A stretch of 64,000 nt of DNA from the NCBI GenBank assembly GCA_029866155.1, contig JARWZW010000050.1, forward strand, positions 1 through 64,000, written 5' to 3'. Below the pieces are notes generated by a model. That model saw only the letters and a list, made by a program, of their open reading frames with translations. It ran no database searches and was not told where the DNA came from. Origin of the DNA: Caulobacter sp. (GTDB lineage Bacteria > Pseudomonadota > Alphaproteobacteria > Caulobacterales > Caulobacteraceae). Positions 17,436-27,450 of this stretch are shown here, piece by piece (positions within the stretch are counted from its first letter, which is position 1; every line of letters starts with the position of its first letter). The translations under genes were made by a program, and so were the position numbers.

Positions 17436-18245
17436 TCGTCGCAGGGAAACAAGGGCGGCCTCGAGGCATGCCGGATCTCCGGCAAAGGCGAACTGTCCCC
17501 CGTCGGTCCTTGCCGGTGCGCCATCCCAATGGGTGACCACGCCGCCCGCGCCCTGGATTACCGGAATTACAGCCTCGACGTCCCAGACCTTGAGGCCCGT
17601 ATCCAGAGCCAGATCCATCCGTCCCATGGCGACCATGGCATAGCCGTAGGCATCCAACCCAAGGCGGGCCAGCCTGGCGGCGGAACGGACCTGGGTCCAG
17701 GCGCCCAGTTCAGACTCGGTCAAAATCGCTGGATCGGTGGTGCAGATGATGGCGTCCGTCAGGTTTGGACAGGCCCGGACACGCAGGGGAGTCTCGCCGC
17801 CCCGGCTGATCAGCCGGGAGGCGCCAGGATGACCTATGAAGAGTTCGCCGATATAGGGCTGGCCGATCGAACCCAGGACCGGCTGGCCCTGGTGACGCAG
17901 GCCGATGAGCGTGGTCCAGAGGGGCAGGCCGGCGATGAACGCGCGGGTGCCGTCCACGGGGTCCAGAACCCAGACAAACTCGGCCTCCGGCCGGTCCTCG
18001 CCATATTCCTCGCCGATGATACCGTGATCGGGAAAGGCCGCCTCGATCATCGCCCGTATGGCGCGTTCGGCTGACTTGTCGGCCTCGGTTACGGGATCGA
18101 ACACAGCGTCCGGGCCCGCTGTCAGAGACTTGTCTTCCAGCCCGTGGTCGGCGCGGAACAACGGAAGGATCGCCGCGGCCGACGCGCGGTTGAGGTCGAT
18201 AAGGAAGCTGTCCAGCCGGGCCAGACGATCAAGATCCAGGGTCAT
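17424..18245 (-). CDS. hisN: inositol monophosphatase family protein, probable histidinol-phosphatase
   Basis: GEEYGEDRPEAEFVWVLDPVDGTRAFIAGLPLWTTLIGL; WDVEAVIPVIQGAGG. Confidence 0.75.
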   Translation of the reverse strand: MTLDLDRLARLDSFLIDLNRASAAAILPLFRADHGLEDKSLTAGPDAVFDPVTEADKSAERAIRAMIEAAFPDHGIIGEEYGEDRPEAEFVWVLDPVDGTRAFIAGLPLWTTLIGLRHQGQPVLGSIGQPYIGELFIGHPGASRLISRGGETPLRVRACPNLTDAIICTTDPAILTESELGAWTQVRSAARLARLGLDAYGYAMVAMGRMDLALDTGLKVWDVEAVIPVIQGAGGVVTHWDGAPARTDGGQFAFAGDPACLEAALVSLRRSAS

Positions 18246-18299
18246 GGCCCATGGCCCTATCCAGCAATCCGCCGGGGGGCAAGGGCTGATCCCGGTCGG

Positions 18300-20387
18300 C
18301 TATTTCCCGGTAAGTTCGCGGGCCAGCGCCTCCAGGCCATAGACCGTGCGAAGGGCCTCGGTGATGGCGGCTGTCGAGACAACAACGGTCCGGTTGAGGC
18401 GTCCATCATAGCCATAGGCGCCGCCCAGGCTGTGGATGTTGCCATCGAAGGCGGTTCCGATAACCTGACCTCTGGCATCGATCACCGGCGATCCCGAATT
18501 GCCGCCGATGATGTCATTCGTGGTGACGAAATTGAAGACAGTCTCGGACTTCAGCCGGGACCGGGCGTCAAGCCAGCTTTGCGGCAGGGCGAAGGGGGCA
18601 GAACCGGTGGCGCGGTCAAAGGTCCCGCCGAGAGTCGTGAAGGCATCGATCGTCCGGCCGCCATAGGTCCATCCGGCCACCTTTCCGTAGGACAGGCGCA
18701 GGCTGAAGGTAGCGTCGGGATAGACACTGGACCCGTAGACGGCGAAGCGGGCCTGGGCGATCCTTTCGGCGGCACGGTCGACCGGTCCGCTGACCTCCGT
18801 CTCCCACATTTCCCGCAGGGCCTTGCCCTGGCCTTCTGTCGCGATCACGAACTGGACCATCGGATCGTCTGAAGCGGAGACGGCTTCCAGTCCGCCATCC
18901 CAAAGGGCTTTGCGGACAGCCGGATCTGCAAGGCTGGACGTCTTGACCAGACTTGCGGCCAGGCCCTCCGGGCTCTCCTTGCCCAGAAGGGAGCGGGTTC
19001 CAGGATGGTCAACGGTCAGATATTCGCGGGTCTTCAGCAGCCAGTGTTCCAGTCTCAGTACCTCGATGTCCAGCTCGACCGGATTGGGAGCCATCAGGGC
19101 GCGCTCGGTCTGGGCCAGGCGCGAGTCCGAATAGTCTGCAGATCGGGCTTCCGGCGGCTTGGCGCGCTGCTGGGCGCTGCGAACCAGGGTGCGGGCCCAG
19201 CCATAGAGCCGGGAGCCGCCGCCGGCCTCGGTCTCGAGCTGGCGGAAGGGCAGGTAGTTTTCAGCAATGACCCGCTGGGCTTTGGCGATCTCTGCCCAGG
19301 GGTCGCCGATCTTGGCGGCAAGGGCCGGGTCGGCAGCGACCCGAGCCTTCAGGTCAGCTTCTTCCTGGCGCTTGGCCTCCATGAAGGCACGGTCGTTTAG
19401 GGTCAGCTGGCGGCCATAGAAGACCTTGAAGCCGTTCTCGACGCCGAACAGGGCGTCCCCGGCGATCCGCCTGGCCTCGGGGCTGGCGCGGGCCATTTCG
19501 ATCAGCCTGCCACGATACTCCGAGCGCTGCAGCTGGCTCACCGGAATGGTCAGGTCGCGCTGGGTCTCCAGCTGGGAGACGGTCAGCAGCCGTTCCGTTG
19601 ATCCGGGGTTGCCCACTACGAAGGTCGGATCCCCGGCCTTGGGCGCCTGGACCGACCAGGGCAGATAGGACTTAGTCTGGACTGGCTTGCCGTCCTGGTA
19701 GGCTCTCAGGAACGCAGCGTCCAGGTCGAAGCGGGGGAAGTTGAAATTGTCCGGATCACCGCCGAAAAAGGCGATGTCGAACTCAGGCGCGAACACCAGG
19801 CGGACATCGGTGTAGCGCTGGAACTGATAGACCTTGTACTGGCCGCCCCGATAGAACGAGATGGTCTGGCAGCGCAGGCCGGCCTTGTTTCCACAGATCT
19901 CGGTCTCGGAGGCGCTCATGGCTCCGTCCCGGGCCTTGACGAAGGCCTGTCCGTTCAGACCGGCTGTCGCGGTCCGCACCTTTTCGGAAACATCGGTGAT
20001 CGTCAGCAGCACCTCGGCCGTGGCGCCCGGACATTTCAGCTCGTCCTCGCGCAGCACCGACCGGAACCCGTTCTTCACATAGTCTGTCTTGCCGCCGGAT
20101 GAGAGAGCGCTGGTGCAGCCCTGGATACAGTGGTTGTTGGTCAGGATCAGGCCATTCGGCGAGACAAACGCAGCCGAGCATCCCTGAAGCCGGACCGCCG
20201 ACAGCCGGACGCGGTCCAGCCACTTCGCGTCAAGGTCCAGGCCGTAGTCCGCCTTGATCTTCGCCGTCGGCAGACTGTCGAAGGTCCACATGCCTTCGTC
20301 TGCCCGGACAGGACCAGCGGCCAGTCCCGCAAGGCCCAGTCCCATGACTCCGATCACGGCAACTGAAAGCAGGGTCGTTCGAGTCAT
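18300..20387 (-). CDS. S46 family peptidase (DPP7/DPP11-like), exported
   Basis: Signal peptide; CSAAFVSPNGLILTNNHC (His site); DIIGGNSGSPVIDARGQVIGTAFDGN (Ser site). Confidence 0.93.
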   Translation of the reverse strand: MTRTTLLSVAVIGVMGLGLAGLAAGPVRADEGMWTFDSLPTAKIKADYGLDLDAKWLDRVRLSAVRLQGCSAAFVSPNGLILTNNHCIQGCTSALSSGGKTDYVKNGFRSVLREDELKCPGATAEVLLTITDVSEKVRTATAGLNGQAFVKARDGAMSASETEICGNKAGLRCQTISFYRGGQYKVYQFQRYTDVRLVFAPEFDIAFFGGDPDNFNFPRFDLDAAFLRAYQDGKPVQTKSYLPWSVQAPKAGDPTFVVGNPGSTERLLTVSQLETQRDLTIPVSQLQRSEYRGRLIEMARASPEARRIAGDALFGVENGFKVFYGRQLTLNDRAFMEAKRQEEADLKARVAADPALAAKIGDPWAEIAKAQRVIAENYLPFRQLETEAGGGSRLYGWARTLVRSAQQRAKPPEARSADYSDSRLAQTERALMAPNPVELDIEVLRLEHWLLKTREYLTVDHPGTRSLLGKESPEGLAASLVKTSSLADPAVRKALWDGGLEAVSASDDPMVQFVIATEGQGKALREMWETEVSGPVDRAAERIAQARFAVYGSSVYPDATFSLRLSYGKVAGWTYGGRTIDAFTTLGGTFDRATGSAPFALPQSWLDARSRLKSETVFNFVTTNDIIGGNSGSPVIDARGQVIGTAFDGNIHSLGGAYGYDGRLNRTVVVSTAAITEALRTVYGLEALARELTGK

Positions 20388-20613
20388 GGTGAGGCTTCTC
20401 AGAAAGGGTCAACCGAAGTCCGCAAGGGACAGCTGATCCAGCCATATGGCGCCCGACACACCCGTGACCAGCCCGGAAATGACAGTTTGTTGACGGTGAC
20501 CAGGCGGAATCGATGTCGCGTGGCCGACCCGCGGCCTTACCCCGATTTAACTTGGAAGGGGACCGGGCTTGCGTCCATACGGGCCCTCTGTTCCGGGAGG
20601 GTTGCAGCCGACT

Positions 20614-21786
20614 ATGTCGCTCGCATTGGCCACACTGATCTATGAATGGCGTCGCTACATGGCGGCGGTCGTGGCCCTGGCCTTTTCCGGCCTGCTGGTC
20701 CTGGCGTTCGTCGGCATGTTCATGGGGATCGGCAAGGGGTTCACCGCCCAGATCGACCGGGCCCGCGCCGACATCATGGTGCTGGGACCTGGCGCAACGG
20801 CGCTCTTCAATGGAGGCCCGTCCGGCCTGCCGCGTCGGCTGATGCCGATCGTGATCGGTCATCCCGAGGTGGTGCAGGTCGCGCCGATGGATGGTTCCGG
20901 CGGACGCTTCCAGAACATTGTGCCTGCAGAGGACGCGCTGAACGCGCCGCCCGGCGGCCCCAAGAACCGCAAGACAGAGTTCGTCAGCGTCACGGTTATC
21001 GACGCCATTCCGGGCTATGTGACGGTGCCGACTGACTATAGCACCGCGCTTGTTGAGACCCTGCGTCAGCCCTATGCCGTCGCCGTGGATGAAACGGCCC
21101 TGGGGCGGCTGGGCGTCAAGCTGGGCGACAAGGCCATCTACAATGGCAAGACCATCACCATCGCTGCGGTGACCACCGGCTATCCAAACATGATGCAGGC
21201 CACCCTGGTGATGTCTCGCGACACTCTGCGGATGCTGGGAGAGGCCGATACCGGCCCCCGGGTGGCGCCGCTGATGGTTAAGATCGCCGATCCGGCACGG
21301 GCCGAAGTCGTGGCCGCACAGCTCAACGCCATGGGCGACGGCAAGTTCAAGGCCTGGACCCGTCAGGACCTGTCCGCCGCCAACGAAAGCGCCATGTTCA
21401 AGGAGCAGTTCATCAGCATCATCCTGATGTTCGCGGTCATCATGGGGGCCGTGATCGGCATCGCCATCACCTGGCAGACCCTGCGCGGCGCGATCATGGC
21501 CAACATCAAGGAGTTCGCCTCTCTCCGGGCCCTTGGGGTCTCGATGGGCGATCTGCGAGTCATCGTAATGGAATTGAGCTTCTGGGTCGGGGTGATCGGC
21601 GTCGTGGCGGCCGGAGTCCTGACCTGGCTGGTTTCCATGCTGGCCTCGGCAGGCGGTCTGCCCATGGCCTTTCCGGCCCCGATCGTCATCTCGATCTCTG
21701 TATTCCTGCTGATCATCGCCATGCTGTCGGGACTGCTGTCCCTGGGCGTGCTGAAGAACAGCCAGCCTGCGGACCTCCTGCGATGA
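20614..21786 (+). CDS. ABC transporter permease (DevC/MacB-like, FtsX domain)
   Basis: MSLALATLIYEWRRYMAAVVALAFSGLLVLAFVGMFMGI, ARADIMVLGPG; C-terminal TM triplet. Confidence 0.85.
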   Translation: MSLALATLIYEWRRYMAAVVALAFSGLLVLAFVGMFMGIGKGFTAQIDRARADIMVLGPGATALFNGGPSGLPRRLMPIVIGHPEVVQVAPMDGSGGRFQNIVPAEDALNAPPGGPKNRKTEFVSVTVIDAIPGYVTVPTDYSTALVETLRQPYAVAVDETALGRLGVKLGDKAIYNGKTITIAAVTTGYPNMMQATLVMSRDTLRMLGEADTGPRVAPLMVKIADPARAEVVAAQLNAMGDGKFKAWTRQDLSAANESAMFKEQFISIILMFAVIMGAVIGIAITWQTLRGAIMANIKEFASLRALGVSMGDLRVIVMELSFWVGVIGVVAAGVLTWLVSMLASAGGLPMAFPAPIVISISVFLLIIAMLSGLLSLGVLKNSQPADLLR

Positions 21787-22538
21787 GCGCTGCCGCCAAG
21801 TCCTCCAGCCGCCTCGGCGAAATCGCCCTCAAGGCGACCGGTATCACCAAGCGGTTCAAGACCGGCAAGTCGTTTGTCGAGGTCCTGAAAGGCGTGGATT
21901 TCGACGCCCGGCACGGCGATGTCACCATGGTCATGGGCCCGTCCGGCTCGGGCAAGTCCACCCTTGTCGCGGCCCTTTCCGGCCTGCTCAAGCCCGATGA
22001 GGGAAAGGTCTCGGCGCTTGAGGCCCGCGATCTCTGGAGCCTCTCCTCTGGCCGGATCGACAGGTTTCGCCTGGACCATTGCGGCTTCATCTTCCAGGGC
22101 TTCAACCTTTTTCCGGCCCTGACCGCCCGCCAGCAGGTGATGACCGCGCTGAAATACCAGGGTGTGTCGAAGTCCGAGGCCGTGCGCAGGGCCGAAACCG
22201 CCCTGGCCGAGGTCGGACTGTCCAACAAGATGAAGCAGCGACCGGCGGAGCTGTCCGGTGGCGAGAAGCAGCGGGTCGCCATCGCCCGGGCCCTGGCCAA
22301 GAACCCTGACCTTATCTTTGCCGATGAGCCGACATCGGCCCTGGATGGCGAGAACGGCCAGATTGTCATCCGCCTGCTGCGTCGCGCGGCGACCGAGCAT
22401 GGCGCCGCGGTGATCTGCGTGACCCATGACCCCCGCCTGGAGGCCTATGCCGACCGGGTGATCCATATCGAGGACGGCCGGATACTGGATGACGTGCGCC
22501 GCACGCCCGACCTAAATCCTCCTCCGCTCTCCCACTGA
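21783..22538 (+). CDS. ABC transporter ATP-binding protein
   Basis: MGPSGSGKST Walker A; LSGGEKQRVAIARAL signature; LIFADEPTSALD Walker B. Confidence 0.95.
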   Translation: MSAAAKSSSRLGEIALKATGITKRFKTGKSFVEVLKGVDFDARHGDVTMVMGPSGSGKSTLVAALSGLLKPDEGKVSALEARDLWSLSSGRIDRFRLDHCGFIFQGFNLFPALTARQQVMTALKYQGVSKSEAVRRAETALAEVGLSNKMKQRPAELSGGEKQRVAIARALAKNPDLIFADEPTSALDGENGQIVIRLLRRAATEHGAAVICVTHDPRLEAYADRVIHIEDGRILDDVRRTPDLNPPPLSH

Positions 22539-22561
22539 TTTCGCAAGGGATACCGAAAAGC

Positions 22562-23554
22562 ATGCCTGGCTTTCTGCGCAGCCGCTGGTTCTGGATCGTT
22601 TCGGTCCTGATCGTTGTCCTGGTCGGCGGCTTCTTCGCCATGAAGGGGCAGGGTGCCGAGAAGAAGAAAAAGACCGATGCTGCGGCCAAGATGATTGCGC
22701 CCAGTCCCTTTGCGGCGATCGCCAACGGCAAGGCTGACGTTGAGGGGGGCATCATCCAGGTGGCCGCCCGTCGGGGCGGCGTAGTCAAGGCCGTCTTCGT
22801 CGAGGAAGGCCAGCCCGTAACCGCCGGCCAGGTCCTGGCCCGACAGGAAGACGATGACCCCCGTCTGGCAGTGGATCGCGCCAGGGCCCAGGTTGCTCAG
22901 GCGGAGGCCCAGATCGGCGTTCTGCAGGTCAAGCTGACCGCAGCCCGACGCGAATATGGTCGGCTTCAGGACCTCGCCGCCAGTAATTTCGTCGCCCGCC
23001 AGCGGCTGGACCGCCAGCAGGACGAGATTCGAGATTGGGAGGCCCAGATCAACGCCCAGCGCGCCTCGGTCGCTACCAACCGGGCAGCCTTGCGGGAAGC
23101 AGAGTACGCCCTTGAACTGACGGTCATCCGGGCCCCGACTGATGGCCGGATTGCGCGCCGTTACGCCAATCCCGGCTCGGGCGCCTCGACCCTCAATGTC
23201 TCGACCATGTTCGATCTCGAGCCCAACACAGCGCGGATCGTCCGGGCTGAAATCGTCGAGGCCGATATTCCCAATGTCCGGGAAGGGCAGGAGGTCGAGA
23301 TGCAGCCGGAGTCTGACCCTGAGAAGGTCTATCTGGGCAAGGTTCTTCGCCGCGCCGGCGTGTTCGGGGCCCGTAAGCTGGCCTCCGATGATCCCTCGCA
23401 GCGTAGCGATGAGCGGGTTGTCGAGGTGGTGGTTTCCGCCGACGGGACGCCGTTCCTGGTCGGACAGCGGGTGCTGGTCAAATTCATGAAGCCCGGGTTC
23501 AAGGCCGGGGCGAAGCGGGCGACGCCCAAGCCGGCGCTCGTTACGGAAAAATAG
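22562..23554 (+). CDS. HlyD-family periplasmic adaptor (DevB-like)
   Basis: N-terminal TM, GVVKAVFVEEGQPVTAGQVLARQEDDD, coiled coil, IRAPTDGRIARRY. Confidence 0.9.
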   Translation: MPGFLRSRWFWIVSVLIVVLVGGFFAMKGQGAEKKKKTDAAAKMIAPSPFAAIANGKADVEGGIIQVAARRGGVVKAVFVEEGQPVTAGQVLARQEDDDPRLAVDRARAQVAQAEAQIGVLQVKLTAARREYGRLQDLAASNFVARQRLDRQQDEIRDWEAQINAQRASVATNRAALREAEYALELTVIRAPTDGRIARRYANPGSGASTLNVSTMFDLEPNTARIVRAEIVEADIPNVREGQEVEMQPESDPEKVYLGKVLRRAGVFGARKLASDDPSQRSDERVVEVVVSADGTPFLVGQRVLVKFMKPGFKAGAKRATPKPALVTEK

Positions 23555-23607
23555 GCGGACCCGGAAGCTGACCCGCTCGCCAGGTGCGACGGGTCAGTTG
23601 AGTCGGG

Positions 23608-24168
23608 TCAGTACCCACCCTGTCCGGACTTGCAGACCTGGACATATTCCTTGCGAACCACGCCATTGGCTTGAACCACCCGGCGCTTCTTGACGCGGCA
23701 GGTCTCGGTCGTCTCGACCGAATCGCCATACCCGGGCGGCGGGGCGCCGGCATAGCCTTCATCGGACGGAGGCGGCGCTTCGGCCTGATCTTCGGCAGTG
23801 TCGTCATACGGGCCCTCGTTTGCGATAGGCGGGCCGTAGTCGCCTTCGACACAGGCGGCCGAAGAGGCTCCCACATTTCCACCGATCACGGCGCCAAGCA
23901 GGCCGCCGAGCACCGCCCCCTCGGTCCTGGCGCCCCTGCTGGCGATGTTCGAGCCTGCGAGAGCGCCAAGGCCGGCGCCCAGCAAGGCCCCTCCCGTCCC
24001 TCGCTCAACCCGGTCGCGGTGACAGGTGTCATAGGCATAGGCCTCGTCCTGACGCGGCGAGGCAGGCGCGGATTGCGCAGCCGCGATGGTCGGGGAGCCG
24101 GCCATGGCCGTGGCGCAGATCATGAGGCTGCTGGCGGCGGCCAGGAAACTGGTGCGACGGATCATCAC
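23608..24168 (-). CDS. exported glycine-zipper protein
   Basis: Signal peptide; GGALLGAGLGALAGSNIASRGARTEGAVLGGLLGAVIGGNVG. Confidence 0.75.
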   Translation of the reverse strand: MMIRRTSFLAAASSLMICATAMAGSPTIAAAQSAPASPRQDEAYAYDTCHRDRVERGTGGALLGAGLGALAGSNIASRGARTEGAVLGGLLGAVIGGNVGASSAACVEGDYGPPIANEGPYDDTAEDQAEAPPPSDEGYAGAPPPGYGDSVETTETCRVKKRRVVQANGVVRKEYVQVCKSGQGGY

Positions 24169-24350
24169 TTCAACTCCACAATGCCAGTGGCGGACGGCCG
24201 GTCGCCGTCCGCCTAATTGGAATTCTGCCCTCAGGCCCGTCCGGCCCGGGGCGACCGGGCCGGCTGGGGAGGAATGACAACAGGTCTTCAGGGCAATTTT
24301 GGGTCAGGTTCCGGCCCGGACCTGCTTATCAGGGACCGGGTCCTCTCAGC

Positions 24351-24770
24351 CTAGTAACGGCCGCTGGGACGCCAAACGCCATCGCCGTACTTACAGACCT
24401 CGAAGCCCTCCCAGCGCTTGCCGCGATTCTCCTGCACCCAGCGGCAGTTGTCTCGGCGCGTGTTGATGCGCTTGGGATAGTTGGCGCAGCGAACGCTCTG
24501 GCGGCCGACTTCGCGGCCGGTGAAGGCCCCGACCGTTCCGCCCAGAAGAGCGCCTTCTGCGCGGTTGCCGTCACCGGCCACGGCGGCGCCGAGGACTCCG
24601 CCGATCACGGCTCCGGCCAGGGTTCCCTCGCGCTTGGCTTCCTGCTTTTCCTGGACGCAGAGATCGCCCTTGCCGTAGTCGCGGTACTGCTGGGCGGCCG
24701 CCAGGTTGGGCGCCGCAAGGGCCGGGGCCACCAGGGTCGCGGCCAGAACGAAGGTCATCAATCCACGCAT
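24351..24770 (-). CDS. exported glycine-zipper protein
   Basis: MRGLMTFVLAATLVAPALAAPNLAAAQQ; GTLAGAVIGGVLGAAVAGDGNRAEGALLGGTVGAFTGREVG; ORF extends to 25208 but the signal peptide sets the start. Confidence 0.75.
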   Translation of the reverse strand: MRGLMTFVLAATLVAPALAAPNLAAAQQYRDYGKGDLCVQEKQEAKREGTLAGAVIGGVLGAAVAGDGNRAEGALLGGTVGAFTGREVGRQSVRCANYPKRINTRRDNCRWVQENRGKRWEGFEVCKYGDGVWRPSGRY

Positions 24771-24986
24771 TGCATTCTTTCCTTTGCCAACAGTGGCGGG
24801 GCCGTTCGGCCCAGGGCGCGAAAGACGGGCCCCGCCGCATTCTTCCAATGATGAGAGCCCGATCCTGAACGAAAGCTGACCGGACTGTTCATAGTATGCG
24901 ATGAGCAGACAACTTGCACCGCCGTCCTGCCGTCCCGCCGTCCCCTGCGGGTTCGGGGATGTCCCGGTTTCCCATGGAGAGGTCCG

Positions 24987-26228
24987 CTGACCGGCACCAG
25001 AGATATCCAGATCGATCGCGTTGGCGCCCAGGGCGATGGCATCGGGGACGGCGGCGTGTTTGTGCCCCTTACCCTGCCTGGCGAGCAGGTGCGGGTCTTC
25101 CCCGAAGGCTCCCGTGCGGAACTGGACAGCATCCTGTCGCCCAGCCCCGACCGGATCGCGCCGCCCTGCCCGCATTTCGGCGAATGTGGCGGCTGTTCGC
25201 TGCAGCACTGGTCAGCCCTGCCCTACCTGGCCTGGAAACGGGACCGGGTGATCGAGGCCCTGTCCCGGGAGTCCCTGGAGACCGAGGTGCTGGAGACCTT
25301 TGCTTCGCCCCCGGGGTCCCGTCGTCGCCTGGCGCTTCATGCGCGGCCGGGCGGCAAGGCCGGCGCCCTGCTGGGTTTCAAGGGCCGGAGGTCCTGGAAG
25401 CTGACTCCGCTTGATATCTGCACGATCGCCGATCCCCGACTGGTGGCGGCTTTTCCGGCCCTGAGATTGCTGGCCAGGCCGTTTCTCGAACATCCCAAAT
25501 CGGCGCCAACCCTGCACGTCACCGTGACCCGGACCGGTCTGGACGTGGACATCACCGGTGTAGAGCGGCGTAGCGGCGGGCTTTCGGCGGACGCAAGGGT
25601 GCGGGCGGCCCAGGCCGCCGAGGCCGGCAATTTCGCACGGGTGACCCTGGCTGGCGAAGCCGTCTACGGCGCCCGCCAGGCGGTGGTCACACTGGGGCCG
25701 GCGTCCGTCGCCCTGCCGCCGGGGGCCTTTCTGCAGGCAGTGCCCCAGGCCGAGGTCGCCATGGCGCAGTTCGCTATAGAGGCGGTTTCGGGCGCGGCGC
25801 GGATTGCCGATCTCTATTGCGGGGTCGGCACCTTCACCTTCCGGCTGGCCCAGGTGGGAACTGTCCTGGCGGCCGACTCCTCCGCGCCCGCCATCGCCGC
25901 CCTCAAGGCGGCTGGAGGTTCCGCGCCGGGCCTGAAATCCATCACGGCAGAGGCGCGGGACCTGGCGCGCCGACCCGTCCTCGCCCGTGAGCTGGCGAAA
26001 ATTGACGCCGTGGTTTTTGACCCGCCCAGGGCGGGAGCCATGGAACAGGCGCGGGAGATTGGTCTGTCCAAGGTCGCCCGGGTCGTGGGCGTGTCCTGTG
26101 ATCCGGCGACCTTCGCCCGGGATGCCCGTATCCTGGTAAATGCCGGCTTCACTCTGGAGCGGGTCCTGCCGGTGGATCAGTTCCTCTGGTCGCCGCATGT
26201 CGAGCTGGTGGGCGTTTTTTCCCGCTAG
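24987..26228 (+). CDS. class I RNA methyltransferase, TrmA/RlmD family
   Basis: PPCPHFGECGGCSLQHWSALPYLAWKRDRV, IADLYCGVGTFTF, DPPRAGAMEQ, VGVSCDPATFARD; start uncertain: ORF track uses GTG 25056, family homology begins at CTG 24987. Confidence 0.88.
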   Translation: MTGTRDIQIDRVGAQGDGIGDGGVFVPLTLPGEQVRVFPEGSRAELDSILSPSPDRIAPPCPHFGECGGCSLQHWSALPYLAWKRDRVIEALSRESLETEVLETFASPPGSRRRLALHARPGGKAGALLGFKGRRSWKLTPLDICTIADPRLVAAFPALRLLARPFLEHPKSAPTLHVTVTRTGLDVDITGVERRSGGLSADARVRAAQAAEAGNFARVTLAGEAVYGARQAVVTLGPASVALPPGAFLQAVPQAEVAMAQFAIEAVSGAARIADLYCGVGTFTFRLAQVGTVLAADSSAPAIAALKAAGGSAPGLKSITAEARDLARRPVLARELAKIDAVVFDPPRAGAMEQAREIGLSKVARVVGVSCDPATFARDARILVNAGFTLERVLPVDQFLWSPHVELVGVFSR

Positions 26229-27384
26229 ACCGGGGTGTCGCCCCAGCGGTCGGCGGGCCTTCACGGCGGCTGGTCTCGCCGCCAAACAGGTCCATCTGCT
26301 CTCCGAAGCGGGCTGGAACGGCAAAAAGGGTCAGGTTCAGTTCAGGGCGGGGCTGGTCCAGCCCCAGCCTGCGGCCGGCGGCCTTGAACCGGGCGGCGAT
26401 CAGTTCGGCGACCGGCCCCTCGCCGGTCTGACGAAGGCCCCAGTCAGCGGTGTAGTCGGCGCCGCCGCGCATCTGGCGGATCAGGGACATGACCCTGCCG
26501 GCCCTCAGGGGCTGGTCGGTCGCCAGCCATTGCTGGAACAGGCCGCTAATTTCCCGGGGCAGGCGGACAAGCACATAGCCGGCGCTGCTGGCTCCGGCCT
26601 CGGCGGCGACTTCCAGGACCCCTTCCAGTTCATGGTCATTGAGACCGGGAATCACCGGGGCGAACATCACGACCGTCGGGACGCCTGCTGCGCTGAGGGC
26701 CCTGATCGTCTCTATGCGGCGGGCCGGCGTGGCGGCCCTTGGTTCCATGCTCCGGGCCAGTTTTCGGTCCAGGGTGGTCACAGAAACAGCAACCCTGGCC
26801 AGGCCCTCGGCGGCGGCTGGCCCCAGGATGTCGAGGTCCCGCAGGATCAGGGCGGACTTGGTGATCAGGGTGAAGGGATGGCGGAAACGATACAGGGTTT
26901 CGATCACCTGCCGGGTGATCCGAAGCGACTTCTCGATGGGCTGATAGGGATCGGTATCTCCGCCGATATGGATGACCTGCGGGCTGTAGCGCTTTCTCGA
27001 GAGCTCCCGGGCCAGCAGTTCATGGGCGAAAGGCTTGAAGAACAGTCGGCTCTCGAAATCCAGGCCCGGCGACAGGCCGAGATAGGCGTGGGCCGGCCGG
27101 GCATAACAATAGATGCAGCCATGCTCGCAGCCCCGATAGGGATTGATCGACTGGTCGAAGGCGATGTCGGGACTGTTGTTTCGGGCGATGATGCTCCTGG
27201 CCAAATCCGGCTCGACCTCCGTCCGGAGCGGTTTTGGCGCTTGGTCTTCACTGGTCCAGCCATCGTCAAACGACTCCTTCTGATGGCTGAGAAACCGGCT
27301 GGCAGCGTTGGAGCGGGCGCCGCGGCCCTTAGTCTGGATGGGGATCGGTGACACCGGCAGGTAGTAACACTGCGAATAGAACAA
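26149..27384 (-). CDS. PA0069-like radical SAM protein
   Basis: SINPYRGCEHGCIYCYARPAHAYLGLSPGLDFESRLFFK; converges and overlaps about 80 bp with the methyltransferase 3' end. Confidence 0.92.
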   Translation of the reverse strand: MFYSQCYYLPVSPIPIQTKGRGARSNAASRFLSHQKESFDDGWTSEDQAPKPLRTEVEPDLARSIIARNNSPDIAFDQSINPYRGCEHGCIYCYARPAHAYLGLSPGLDFESRLFFKPFAHELLARELSRKRYSPQVIHIGGDTDPYQPIEKSLRITRQVIETLYRFRHPFTLITKSALILRDLDILGPAAAEGLARVAVSVTTLDRKLARSMEPRAATPARRIETIRALSAAGVPTVVMFAPVIPGLNDHELEGVLEVAAEAGASSAGYVLVRLPREISGLFQQWLATDQPLRAGRVMSLIRQMRGGADYTADWGLRQTGEGPVAELIAARFKAAGRRLGLDQPRPELNLTLFAVPARFGEQMDLFGGETSRREGPPTAGATPRSSGKKRPPARHAATRGTDPPAGPAPE

Positions 27385-27450
27385 AACAAGAACTAAGGGG
27401 CGTCCAATCAGGCCCTTTCATCCGGGCTGCCGACCGGTCATGAAGGCGGC

